This document shows positions 17,830 to 26,624 of a stretch of 64,000 nucleotides of DNA, piece by piece. This DNA comes from UMGS1251 sp036666555 (lineage in GTDB: Bacteria; Bacillota; Clostridia; Lachnospirales; Lachnospiraceae). The position numbers and the translations under genes were made by a program. The stretch covers positions 1 through 64,000 of the forward strand of contig JAVWVS010000010.1 of NCBI GenBank assembly GCA_036666555.1, written 5' to 3'. The first letter of the stretch is position 1, and each line of letters starts with the position of its first letter. A model generated the notes under the pieces. The model was given only the letters and a program-made list of their open reading frames with translations. It searched no databases and was not told where the DNA came from.

Positions 17830-17954
17830 CTAATTATCCTCATTCACTTTCTCAAAAAACGTATCCGGTTTATAACATTCATTACAACCAATATTGATCC
17901 AATAATCGTTCATCACAGTTCATGTCGTATTCATAAACTTCTGAAAATTTTCAT
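17830..17954 (-). pseudogene. Remnant of capF (fnlB), internally deleted
   Basis: The 125 bp between the CapE-like and CapG-like genes retain three pieces of a CapF gene. An ATG (17954) lies directly after the CapE stop with an upstream GGGAG site and begins MKI. In a shifted frame comes EVYEYDMNCDERLLDQYWL, which fits the region just after the CapF Rossmann start. A third frame gives NECYKPDTFFEKV and a stop, matching the conserved CapF C-terminus (NE-x-F...PDTYF-x-EV in the S. aureus protein, from memory). Stops and frame changes separate the pieces; over 300 codons are missing. CapF makes UDP-N-acetyl-L-6-deoxytalosamine, the CapG substrate. Confidence 0.7.
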
Positions 17955-18977
17955 TTATCTATTCTCCCACGCTTTGATTTCACTTTGAATGTATGTTAAA
18001 GATAACAATTTTTTCTTTACTTGTTCGATATCCAGTAACTCCGTATTATTTGAATTGAATTCCGTCAATTTTGCTTTACCCATATTATCACCTTTAAAAT
18101 ACTTATCATAATTCAAATCCCTCTTATCTGCCGGGACACGATAGAACGCTCCCATATCTATTGCATTTGCACATTCTTCGTTTGTTAATAGGGTTTCATA
18201 CATTTTTTCACCATGACGTATCCCAATCACCTTAATTTCGTTATCTGCATGAAATAATTCTTTGACTGCATTTGCAAGAATTTCTATCGTACATGCCGGA
18301 GCTTTTTGTACCATAATATCTCCTGTTTCCGCATGTTCAAAGGCAAACAATACTAAATCTACCGCCTCTTCTAAGCTCATAATAAAACGCGTCATTGTAG
18401 GTTCCGTCACCGTAAGTGGTTGTCCACTCTTAATCTGCTCAATAAACAACGGAATCACAGACCCTCTGGAACACATTACATTTCCATACCGAGTGCCACA
18501 AATTAATGTCTTTTTAGGATTAACCGTTCTGGCTTTTGCTACAAATACTTTCTCCATCATTGCCTTTGAAGTACCCATTGCATTCACTGGATAAGCAGCC
18601 TTATCAGTTGATAAACATATCACTTTTTTGATTCCACATTCAATACACGCCGTAAGTACATTATCCGTTCCAATTACATTTGTCTTAACAGCTTCCATCG
18701 GAAAAAATTCACAAGATGGAACTTGTTTTAACGCCGCCGCTTGAAATACATAATCCACGCCATACATTGCCTCTTTTAATGACTGAAGATTACGAACATC
18801 ACCTATATGAAATTTGATTTTATCATTATTATATAAATGTCTCATATCATCTTGTTTTTTTTCATCACGTGAAAATACTCTAATTTCGGCAATATCAGTA
18901 CTTAAAAATTTATCTAATACCGCATTTCCAAATGAACCTGTTCCACCTGTAATTAATAACGTTTTTCCTTTAAACAT
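17955..18977 (-). CDS. capE: UDP-GlcNAc 4,6-dehydratase/5-epimerase (CapE/FnlA-like)
   Basis: A 340-residue SDR enzyme that acts on UDP-GlcNAc to give a 4-keto-6-deoxy sugar. It shows GGTGSFGN (NADP binding, residues about 10-17), AAALKQVPSCE, STDKAAYPVNAMGTSKAMMEKV in part, and RYGNVMCSRGSVIP. A Met stands where most SDR enzymes have the catalytic Tyr of Y-x3-K, as in CapE. The C-terminal FNSNNTELLDIEQVKKKL is typical of CapE/FnlA. In FucNAc pathways it works with CapF and CapG; capF is only a remnant here. Start ATG has a GAGAGGTG site upstream and a plausible promoter at 19024-19052. Confidence 0.88.
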   Translation of the reverse strand: MFKGKTLLITGGTGSFGNAVLDKFLSTDIAEIRVFSRDEKKQDDMRHLYNNDKIKFHIGDVRNLQSLKEAMYGVDYVFQAAALKQVPSCEFFPMEAVKTNVIGTDNVLTACIECGIKKVICLSTDKAAYPVNAMGTSKAMMEKVFVAKARTVNPKKTLICGTRYGNVMCSRGSVIPLFIEQIKSGQPLTVTEPTMTRFIMSLEEAVDLVLFAFEHAETGDIMVQKAPACTIEILANAVKELFHADNEIKVIGIRHGEKMYETLLTNEECANAIDMGAFYRVPADKRDLNYDKYFKGDNMGKAKLTEFNSNNTELLDIEQVKKKLLSLTYIQSEIKAWENR

Positions 18978-19257
18978 TTATACACCTCTCAGTAGTCTTT
19001 AAATAATTATTACCATTTTTCTAATCATAGATAAATTAATAATAGTTGACAGTTAATTATATTTACTTAAATAAATTAAATTTGACAAATCAAAACAGTT
19101 GTTTTTTCACCATTCATTACTTCATGCTGCGGTACCTCAAATTGTTTGCTGCATTTAACACCAATTTCCTTTTTGGCATTGTGGATTGAATTAATCTAGC
19201 CCTCCCAAAAATGCGTCTTCCAATTATGACTTTTCCACAGTATCTCTCTCATTATTT
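18978..19257 (-). other. 280-bp gap with a short decayed coding stretch and a promoter
   Basis: The gap between the GT4 gene and capE contains a 39-codon open run on the minus strand (19076-19195) with no usable start. It ends in FEVPQHEVMNGEKTTVLICQI minus its first residue, then a stop, and reads like the tail of a lost gene. I cannot assign the family. Downstream of it lies the likely capE promoter. Together with the capF remnant this suggests past deletions in this module. Confidence 0.3.
19024..19052 (-). promoter_or_regulatory. Possible promoter for the CapE-like gene
   Basis: On the minus strand, CTGTCA (complement of 19047-19052), a 17-bp spacer and TATGAT (complement of 19024-19029), about 46 bp before the start codon at 18977. 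The match is moderate. Confidence 0.4.
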
Positions 19258-20493
19258 TTATACAATTTTTATTTCTTCTCTCTCATGAAATGCTTTGTTT
19301 TTCTCGATTTGTGCTATAAATATATTCTCCAATTTTTTTATACAAAGTTCTTTTTCAAAATGGTCTTTATAGTATTCCAATCCATTCAATCCCCATTTTT
19401 TCAATTTCTTTTTTTCCTTATAACTATCGCTAATAATTGTTGCTAACCCCTTAGCATTTCCAGATTCTACACACACTCCACAATTTGCCTCTTCTACAAC
19501 TTTCCTTACTTCTCCACCAATTGCTCCATAAATAGGCTTTCCTGCCAACATATATGATTGTAATTTTGCTGGTAAAGTACTATTGACTACTTGATTATCT
19601 ACCATAGTAATAACAAAGCAATCGGCTAATCCATAAAATCTTGGCATCTCTGAAATATCATGAAACCCATAAAATACAACATTTTTTAATTGATACTTCT
19701 TCGCAAGATTCTCACAATCCCTTCTACTTAATCCATCTCCTACTAAATGAAACTTGATATCTTTATTATTCTTTAAAATCTTTGCGCATTCAATAATCGT
19801 TTCGCAACTTTGTGCTGGTCCTATGTTACCCGCAAAAACAATATCAAATATACTATTCTCAACAACTTCCGTTTGTTCATATTCACTTTCTGCATAAGAT
19901 GGACAATAAATAAGTCCTTTATCTTTTTTTGTAATCTTTAATTCATTTTCAAAATAATCTACAAATGATTTTGAGCTTACCGTTATCAAATCCGCTTTTT
20001 TATAAGTCCATACACTTATATTATACAGAAGTTTATAAATAAAACTCTTCTTTGAAATAGGACCCGTAGTCACACTTATTGGCCACTGGTCCAAACAATG
20101 AATGATCAATGGTATATTCTTCCTTTTTTTCATCAATATTGCTGGCCACACCATAGTAATCGGTGACAATTGATATACATATATTAAATCAAATTTTCCC
20201 TTCAATCTTAATGCTTTGAGTGATCCAAAACAAGCAAACCAAAAATAATTAAGTGCCATCATAAATAATGAATTACCTCTACCTACAAGAGAACATCTTT
20301 CTATTTTTACACCATTTACTGTTTGCCTTCTATTTTTAAAACCTTTATACCCTTTTAACACTTTTCCTTTTGGATAATTAGGAAGACCTGTTAATACAGT
20401 TATTTCCTGCCCGTGTTTAACTAATTCGAAACACAAATCATTAATTCTGAAATTCTCTGGATAAAAATGTTGACAAACCACCAAAATTTTCAT
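19258..20493 (-). CDS. Family 4 glycosyltransferase (WbuB-like)
   Basis: A 411-residue GT-B glycosyltransferase. The N-terminus VVCQHFYPENFRIND and LTGLPNYPKG are typical of the WbuB group of GT4 enzymes, which in E. coli FucNAc-containing antigens transfers L-FucNAc. The C-terminal domain has IVFAGNIGPAQ, FYGF and the YMLAGKPIYG region with a conserved Glu-containing loop. Its position upstream of CapE- and CapG-like genes supports a FucNAc-related role, but with capF lost the donor may be a different UDP-sugar. The ATG follows AGGAG. It is followed by a gap carrying gene debris, so the module may be partly decayed although this gene is intact. Confidence 0.8.
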   Translation of the reverse strand: MKILVVCQHFYPENFRINDLCFELVKHGQEITVLTGLPNYPKGKVLKGYKGFKNRRQTVNGVKIERCSLVGRGNSLFMMALNYFWFACFGSLKALRLKGKFDLIYVYQLSPITMVWPAILMKKRKNIPLIIHCLDQWPISVTTGPISKKSFIYKLLYNISVWTYKKADLITVSSKSFVDYFENELKITKKDKGLIYCPSYAESEYEQTEVVENSIFDIVFAGNIGPAQSCETIIECAKILKNNKDIKFHLVGDGLSRRDCENLAKKYQLKNVVFYGFHDISEMPRFYGLADCFVITMVDNQVVNSTLPAKLQSYMLAGKPIYGAIGGEVRKVVEEANCGVCVESGNAKGLATIISDSYKEKKKLKKWGLNGLEYYKDHFEKELCIKKLENIFIAQIEKNKAFHEREEIKIV

Positions 20494-20934
20494 ATCACTA
20501 CTCCTGATTGTCTTTTGATACTATTTTCTATTCTTAACAATGGAAAATCCGTATCCCAAGTATAATTAAAACAATGTTGTCTACTTCCCATAATTCTATC
20601 GAAACTTATTTTTCATTGTTGTCCACATCGTGTCCACCAATCAACAAAGTGTTACCACATCTGCACTTTGCACTCATGCAAGGACTAAAGAAATAGCTCC
20701 CCTAATGATTACTTTGTTTAGCATCGTTGCATCAAACACTGTAAAATGCCTATGTTTATGAGTATAACAACTTCTTCAACTTTTTTCAAGTTGATTCGAT
20801 TTCAATCTGTCTTCCTTTATCATAGCTTTTTCCTTCAGCAGTCATGAATATAGAATTACCTGAAGTCAACAATAAAGCTCCTAAATCAACATTGTATCTT
20901 TTGTGGTTTAAGAGCTTTATTCGGTTTGACACTA
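20494..20934. other. 441-bp intergenic region without a recognisable gene
   Basis: It contains a hairpin just past the autolysin gene (annotated separately), the ribosome-binding site of the GT4 gene at its left end, and a small inverted repeat (CAAAGTG/CACTTTG, near 20647-20672). A short minus-strand reading with a CxCGN motif in the middle has no ribosome-binding site and no family I can name. I see no convincing gene, RNA or insertion element. Confidence 0.5.
20871..20921 (-). terminator. Probable terminator after the autolysin gene
   Basis: A 15-bp stem with one G-U pair (arms 20871-20885 and 20907-20921) and a 21-base loop, starting 14 bases past the stop codon. The 3' arm ends in TTTATT but no long T-run follows, so termination could be imperfect. 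Confidence 0.6.
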
Positions 20935-23900
20935 CTACATACTTTTTAAGTTATTTATCATTCCAACAATGTCATATCCATACTTTTCACTAGTCGCCCA
21001 ACCATAACCCCCTGGATTTTCTTTCTGTCCAAGCCATTGTACATATGGTGCACAACCTTTCTTCACCAAGTGAAATCTCGGATCTACACAAGTATTTTTT
21101 AATCCTTCTACTGATGCGTATGCTTTTAAATGTTGAATTTGTGCTCTTATTCCTGTTCTTACATCTGGAAAACTTGCTTTGTTGGCCTGTCCATTAACAT
21201 CCGTTGCCCCCAATCCGCAAAAGTTAAACTGGTCAATTGTAATAATACCACCAAATCTCAGCCACCCAGTCTCTTTCATTGTTTGAGTAAAAGCAACCTC
21301 CGCACGTACACCTTCTGCATTCGCTTCTTCACAAAAAATTTGACAGAATGTTTGTAAATCTCCCGCTCCTCCTTTGTTTAAATCATTTGCAGGATAATTC
21401 ACCCCCGAAGCATTGAAATATCTCATCATTTGATCTACACTTGTTGTTGTTGCTCCCATAACTCGATACAACTCCGGCACGTTTACCATTTGACTTCCAG
21501 CTAATGCAAATGCAGTAGTTCCATTTCCATTATGCAGATAAACATGAACCTGATACAATCCCGAATGATTCTTATGATAGATGGCATCCACTGTTACTTT
21601 ATAAGTCCCATCAACCTGCCTCGATGCCACATACCACTTAATATCACTTTGATTATCAGCACACCATACTGGAACTTGTATCTGCGTAACTCCAGATGGT
21701 GCAACAATATCTCGGATAATTACATCGAACGTACCTTGTATACTATTGTAGTTTTGTATGCTGGTCACAGCAGTAGGCGGTGTTACTCTAAAGGATGTTG
21801 TTCCTAAAAATCGTTCTGTTTCATCTGACAATGTCGCATATACATGGGCTTCGTAAGCGCCTGCAGTTTTATGTCTACTAATCTCTGCGGTTGCAATCCA
21901 TGCGCCTTGGGCGTTTTGTTCTCCTGAATACCACACAACATCATCCTGATCGCCTTGTAAACTCCACGTTGCAAACTTCACAGCTCGAATACTTCCCAAC
22001 CTTCCAACATTAGTCGCACTCAAAGCATATCTTGTTTCATTCCCTGATATGTCTGACGCACTTATACCAATATTAGGTAAATCCACGATGGTTTCCATTC
22101 CTTTAAATCCTACCAATCCATTCTTCGCAGTTACATAGGTATGAATCTTATAAGTACCACTTGCATACTTGTGATTCGCTATATTGACATTCACCTTATA
22201 ACTTCCGTCTGCCTGTCTCTGCGCAGTATACCATTGAATGTCACTCTGATCATTCGCACACCATATGGGAATTTGCACCTGTGCAATTCCAGAAGTTGCT
22301 TCAATACCACTGATAGAAACTTCAAATGTTCCATTGTTTTTTTGATAATTTACCACTTCTAATTTTTTTACAATAACATCCTTTACAGTAAATGAACTCG
22401 TTCCCAAAAATCGTTCCGTTCCATCTTCAAGTATTGCATATGCATGGACCGCATACTTTCCCGCAGTCTTATGTCTACTTATATTCGCCGTTGCATTCCA
22501 TACCCCTTGTTCACTCTGAGTACCAGAATACCACACAACATCATCTTGACCACCTTGTAAACTCCACGTTGCAAATCTCACCGCCCGAATATTTCCCAGT
22601 CTTCCTACATTAGACGCTGACAAACCAAAATTTGTCTCGTTACCAGATATATCAAAAGTACTTATTGCAACATCTGTACTAACAGCAGATATTGGAAATT
22701 CCATTCCATTAAAAATGGTAATGCCATTTCCTGATGTCGCATACATATGAATTTTATACATCCCTGCTGCATATTTATGCTGAGCTACATTGACACTCAC
22801 CTTATAATTCCCGTCCCGTTGTTTGATAGCCAAATGCCACACAAGATCACTTTGATCGTTAGCACACCATATGGGGATTTGTATTTGAGAAATCCCGGAT
22901 GGCGCATGTATCCCACTAACAATAACATCGAAAGTTCCTTTGTCTCTATCATAATTTACTACATTTAATTTTTCAGCAGTAATCCCTTTTATTTTAAAAG
23001 ACGTTGTCCCTAAAAACCTTTGTGTACCATCTGCCATCGTAGCATAAGCATGTACCACATAATCTCCAGCCGTCTTATGTCTACTTATATTTACCGCTGT
23101 AGTCCATGCCCCTTGATTATTCTGAATTCCTGGATACCATACAATATCATCTTGTCCTCCTTGCAAACTCCATGCTGCAAAACTTACATTGCTAACGTTC
23201 CCAAGACTCCCTACATTTGCGGCTACTAATTCGTATTGTGTTTCATTTCCCGAACTATCAGAAGCACTTAATTTCACATTTACCGTCAATGCTGATACTG
23301 CAAACTCTGTTCCTTTAAAAATAGCTATTCCATTTCCAGCAGTTGCATACATATGTATTTTGTAAGTACCCACCGCATTTTTATGATTGGCAACATTTAC
23401 ACTAACTTTATAGCTTCCATCGTTCTGTCTACTTGCCACGTACCATTTAATATCATTTTGATTATCTGCACACCACACTGGCACTTGTATTTGTGATATA
23501 CCTGACGGAGAATGAATTCCACTTACAACAACATCAAAAGTTCCTTTTTCTTTGTTGTAATTTTGCACCTCTAAGCTGTCCACAGAAGGGGCATCCACCT
23601 TAAATACACTACTACCCAAAAACACTTCCGTTCCCTCGGTTGTTTTGCCATAAGCATGTACTTGATAGGTACCTTCCGTTTTGAAATCACTAATATTAAC
23701 AGTCCCCTTCCAAACATCTCCAGTTCTGACTGCATTACTCCATTTAACATCGTCTTGTCCATTTTTATCGCTCCAAGTAGCATATGTTACACTTGCTAAT
23801 TCACTGGACGAATTTGATATTTGAGTAGAAGTTGTATACTGCATTTGATTATTTCCGATTTCATTGGTTTTAACTATAGCAGATGCTTTTGCCATTGTAA

Positions 23901-25560
23901 CTGATGTATCACACAATAAATTTGGGCCGTTATACACATGTGCATAGTATAGGCCGGTAGCATTTTTATGATCAGATGTCTTTATATCCACATGAAAGGT
24001 GCCGCCTCCATCATTAATGGCCGTATACCACTTAATATCATCATCCTGTCCATTTTCTGCACTCCACGTTGGGATTTGAATGGACGAAGCTCCTATCACT
24101 CCTGTGACCAGTACTCTAAACGTGCCTTGAAACTCATTCCTATTCACCACTGACACTTGTGGTTTTGAGCTACCATGTGTTAATCCATATTGCTGTGCAA
24201 TTCCTGTTGCATCTGCGATTCCAATCTTCTTGATAAAAGCTTCATCCTGTAACTTTGCAGCATCATTGGCATTATCCAGAAATGCATGTTCTACAATAAT
24301 TCCCGGAATCCCCGCCTCCTTGCACATAATGCTCGTGTTATAATAATCCGCCACACTACCGTCTGGATATTCTCCATCCTTTCCTGTTAATGTGGTATTC
24401 TTTATTTTTGCCCCACGATTTGGAAGTCCAAGCGCTGTTAATTGTGCCAGCATCTTATTTGCAAGTTGCTCCGCTTCCTGATGAAGATTCGGTCTATAGC
24501 TTTCATTTGGAATCCATATTTCCGCACCGGTTCCTCCACCGGAATTAAAATGAATATCCACATACAACCTTGCTCCCGCTGCAACTGCTTTATTAATTCG
24601 AGCTTCATTGTCGCTTCCCTTTGTAGTTCCCGGATTGGGGCACGCTTCCGAATCCCGAACCATATATACTCTAACACCACTATATTTTTCTAATTCTTCT
24701 TTACAATATTGCGCCACTTTTAGTGTCAGTTGCTCTTCTCTCAGTCCATGTCCTGATGCACCTGTATGAGTACTGTCATGACCGGCGCAAATTGCCACAA
24801 TAAACTCTCCTGCTCTAGATTCCGCTCCCCTTGCTCGTGAACGCGATGCGCCGTTCGAAAGCATAGCCGTTTGATTCGTATCTGCTTGGTTCAATACTTC
24901 TGCAACTACATTCTCTGTGGAATCGCCTGTTTGTTCAACGGCATTACCTGCTTCATCTATGGTATATGCAGTGACTCCCACCCCTGATTCTTCCGCTGGT
25001 TCCTTCACTGCTGCTTCCGCTGTCACTTTGTATCCGGTGACATTTTCCTCTTGGGAGAATAAAATCGTAGTTTCCCCTTCTTGTCCGCTTTGCTTATATA
25101 TTACATTATCAAACTGATACTCATCTTCCAGCGCTTGATCATATGTCTTGGTAAACAACATCGTATTATCTGCAAATCCAGATGCTTCCAAAGATAATTT
25201 TTCACCAGTAATGCTGGAATGATAATTTAAGATTGCCTGCTCCGGTTTCACTGCCGTGTCCAAAAAAGCAATCACAATGTTTTGAGCACTTGGTGTTCTT
25301 ACTACTTGTTCGTCTATGTATACATATTCAAATACGTCCTTCGCATTCTCTGGAATGACTTCTTTCACGTTCTCCTGAATGCCCTCTGCACTTGTTCCTT
25401 CTGTAGGTACCGTGTCTTTCTCCTGCGTTACTTCTTCAGTAGCAACTGGGTTGTCACTTGTTTGTGTGTTTGCATCTTCTGCCATGACCCACAGTCCTTG
25501 TGATGTACAAATTGTTAAAACCGTTAATAACAATGCAAGGCTTCTTTTTATTTTCCCCAT
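20935..25560 (-). CDS. Secreted bifunctional autolysin: amidase, nine GBS-Bsp-like repeats, glucosaminidase
   Basis: A 1541-residue exported peptidoglycan hydrolase. Residues 1-27 are a signal peptide ending near VMA-ED. An N-terminal region of unassigned fold (about 75-185) follows. Residues about 253-455 are an Amidase_3 (N-acetylmuramoyl-L-alanine amidase) domain with zinc ligands in AICAGHD, LREEQ, VDIHFNSG and the catalytic Glu in IVEHAFLDN. Residues about 465-1390 are nine GBS-Bsp-like repeats (PF08481) alternating between two subtypes. The C-terminus (about 1395-1541) resembles endo-beta-N-acetylglucosaminidase, with a candidate catalytic Glu in QTMKETGWL. It would cut both the glycan-peptide bond and the glycan strand. 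No sortase motif or membrane anchor is visible. Start ATG follows AGGAG. It is downstream of the Dlt-like operon. Confidence 0.9.
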   Translation of the reverse strand: MGKIKRSLALLLTVLTICTSQGLWVMAEDANTQTSDNPVATEEVTQEKDTVPTEGTSAEGIQENVKEVIPENAKDVFEYVYIDEQVVRTPSAQNIVIAFLDTAVKPEQAILNYHSSITGEKLSLEASGFADNTMLFTKTYDQALEDEYQFDNVIYKQSGQEGETTILFSQEENVTGYKVTAEAAVKEPAEESGVGVTAYTIDEAGNAVEQTGDSTENVVAEVLNQADTNQTAMLSNGASRSRARGAESRAGEFIVAICAGHDSTHTGASGHGLREEQLTLKVAQYCKEELEKYSGVRVYMVRDSEACPNPGTTKGSDNEARINKAVAAGARLYVDIHFNSGGGTGAEIWIPNESYRPNLHQEAEQLANKMLAQLTALGLPNRGAKIKNTTLTGKDGEYPDGSVADYYNTSIMCKEAGIPGIIVEHAFLDNANDAAKLQDEAFIKKIGIADATGIAQQYGLTHGSSKPQVSVVNRNEFQGTFRVLVTGVIGASSIQIPTWSAENGQDDDIKWYTAINDGGGTFHVDIKTSDHKNATGLYYAHVYNGPNLLCDTSVTMAKASAIVKTNEIGNNQMQYTTSTQISNSSSELASVTYATWSDKNGQDDVKWSNAVRTGDVWKGTVNISDFKTEGTYQVHAYGKTTEGTEVFLGSSVFKVDAPSVDSLEVQNYNKEKGTFDVVVSGIHSPSGISQIQVPVWCADNQNDIKWYVASRQNDGSYKVSVNVANHKNAVGTYKIHMYATAGNGIAIFKGTEFAVSALTVNVKLSASDSSGNETQYELVAANVGSLGNVSNVSFAAWSLQGGQDDIVWYPGIQNNQGAWTTAVNISRHKTAGDYVVHAYATMADGTQRFLGTTSFKIKGITAEKLNVVNYDRDKGTFDVIVSGIHAPSGISQIQIPIWCANDQSDLVWHLAIKQRDGNYKVSVNVAQHKYAAGMYKIHMYATSGNGITIFNGMEFPISAVSTDVAISTFDISGNETNFGLSASNVGRLGNIRAVRFATWSLQGGQDDVVWYSGTQSEQGVWNATANISRHKTAGKYAVHAYAILEDGTERFLGTSSFTVKDVIVKKLEVVNYQKNNGTFEVSISGIEATSGIAQVQIPIWCANDQSDIQWYTAQRQADGSYKVNVNIANHKYASGTYKIHTYVTAKNGLVGFKGMETIVDLPNIGISASDISGNETRYALSATNVGRLGSIRAVKFATWSLQGDQDDVVWYSGEQNAQGAWIATAEISRHKTAGAYEAHVYATLSDETERFLGTTSFRVTPPTAVTSIQNYNSIQGTFDVIIRDIVAPSGVTQIQVPVWCADNQSDIKWYVASRQVDGTYKVTVDAIYHKNHSGLYQVHVYLHNGNGTTAFALAGSQMVNVPELYRVMGATTTSVDQMMRYFNASGVNYPANDLNKGGAGDLQTFCQIFCEEANAEGVRAEVAFTQTMKETGWLRFGGIITIDQFNFCGLGATDVNGQANKASFPDVRTGIRAQIQHLKAYASVEGLKNTCVDPRFHLVKKGCAPYVQWLGQKENPGGYGWATSEKYGYDIVGMINNLKSM

Positions 25561-25637
25561 ATCTTCTACTCCTTTGTGCTTCTTCCCTATTAGCTTCTAT
25601 ATAATTTATATCCTACCACAAAAATATTTTTTTGTAC

Positions 25638-26609
25638 CTATTTTTTTAAATATTCCCCCAGCACTTCTCCAAATTTCTCTGCAGCATCTCCATACATTTG
25701 TCCGTCATAATCATAATAGCTATTCATGCTTCTGTCGATTCCTACATCTTCCACATTGTTAAAATTGCGGTATGGAATTTTGTATTTTGTGGTTATCTCT
25801 TTAAAATATTGATCCGCATCTTGATAAATATCTGAATAATGCTCCAACGTCTCCTGCGATATTGGCAGAATCACTGCTACTAATTCAATTCCCTCTTTCT
25901 TACAATATTCCACTATTTTGTGAAAATACTGTTCCCTATCTTTTTTCACTTTTTTCCTATCCCACAGCACGATATTCAGACCGCCCTTATCCTCATTGGC
26001 TTGCCTTTTGTGATATAAAAATCCTTCTCCCCGATAATACTGCTCAGCCACGTTGCCTACTGTACTAGGGCTGTAATTCTGATATTCCTTACTTGTTTTT
26101 ATCTGTAAATTTTCCTTCACTCTCCCTAGCCTATTCCTATGATAATACCATGGGAATAGAGCTGTACGAAAATCTGTTTTTCTGTATTTATTCCATCCAT
26201 ATGACAATTTGTTCACAGATAACCCCAGTTCATTGTAGATAAACACCTCGTTTTTCCCACGTCCTTGCGGAACTACCCAATACCCGGGATCCAATTCATA
26301 AATCAGCCGTTTTGGCTTTTGATACCGTTCCAATTCTTTAATTAAATAATAGCTGTCCACTGGAAATTCACTTGCCAGACATAGACTGGTGCTTTTTCTT
26401 CCAGTCACCCGATCTACCACCATTGGATTAATTCCTGCCAGTCCATGAGAGGTTCCAAAAAAAACATCATCGTACTTATTCTCACGGATATTATGAAGAT
26501 CTAACCTTGTAATACTGGAAGGAATCAATGCAAATTTACAGCCTTCACTGATTCCTATACAAACTATTAGAAAAACAATTACTTTTATCCAGCATCTTGC
26601 CATTTGCAT
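25638..26609 (-). CDS. DltD-like SGNH-fold membrane protein, catalytic His replaced
   Basis: A 323-residue protein with one N-terminal membrane helix (about 7-28) and an extracytoplasmic domain that resembles SGNH/DltD-type proteins paired with MBOAT acyltransferases. The nucleophile block FFGTSHGLAG (Ser near residue 54) is present. At the C-terminus, where the paralogue upstream has DSEGHMYGDAAE, this protein has DYDGQMYGDAAE: the expected catalytic His is Gln. It may be inactive or non-hydrolytic, for example binding the acceptor. It starts 15 bp after its paralogue and has a GGAGG site seven bases before the ATG. Likely role: extracytoplasmic transfer of the acyl group to a polymer, by analogy with DltD. 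Confidence 0.78.
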   Translation of the reverse strand: MQMARCWIKVIVFLIVCIGISEGCKFALIPSSITRLDLHNIRENKYDDVFFGTSHGLAGINPMVVDRVTGRKSTSLCLASEFPVDSYYLIKELERYQKPKRLIYELDPGYWVVPQGRGKNEVFIYNELGLSVNKLSYGWNKYRKTDFRTALFPWYYHRNRLGRVKENLQIKTSKEYQNYSPSTVGNVAEQYYRGEGFLYHKRQANEDKGGLNIVLWDRKKVKKDREQYFHKIVEYCKKEGIELVAVILPISQETLEHYSDIYQDADQYFKEITTKYKIPYRNFNNVEDVGIDRSMNSYYDYDGQMYGDAAEKFGEVLGEYLKK

Positions 26610-26624
26610 TCTTCCCCCTCCATC

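Noticed and set aside
20494..20934. Insertion sequence remnant in the 441-bp gap
   Set aside because: No terminal inverted repeats, target duplication or transposase motif could be found.
21400..24200. Repeated DNA that might be taken for an array or tandem genes
   Set aside because: The repetition is explained by the GBS-Bsp-like protein repeats inside one intact reading frame.
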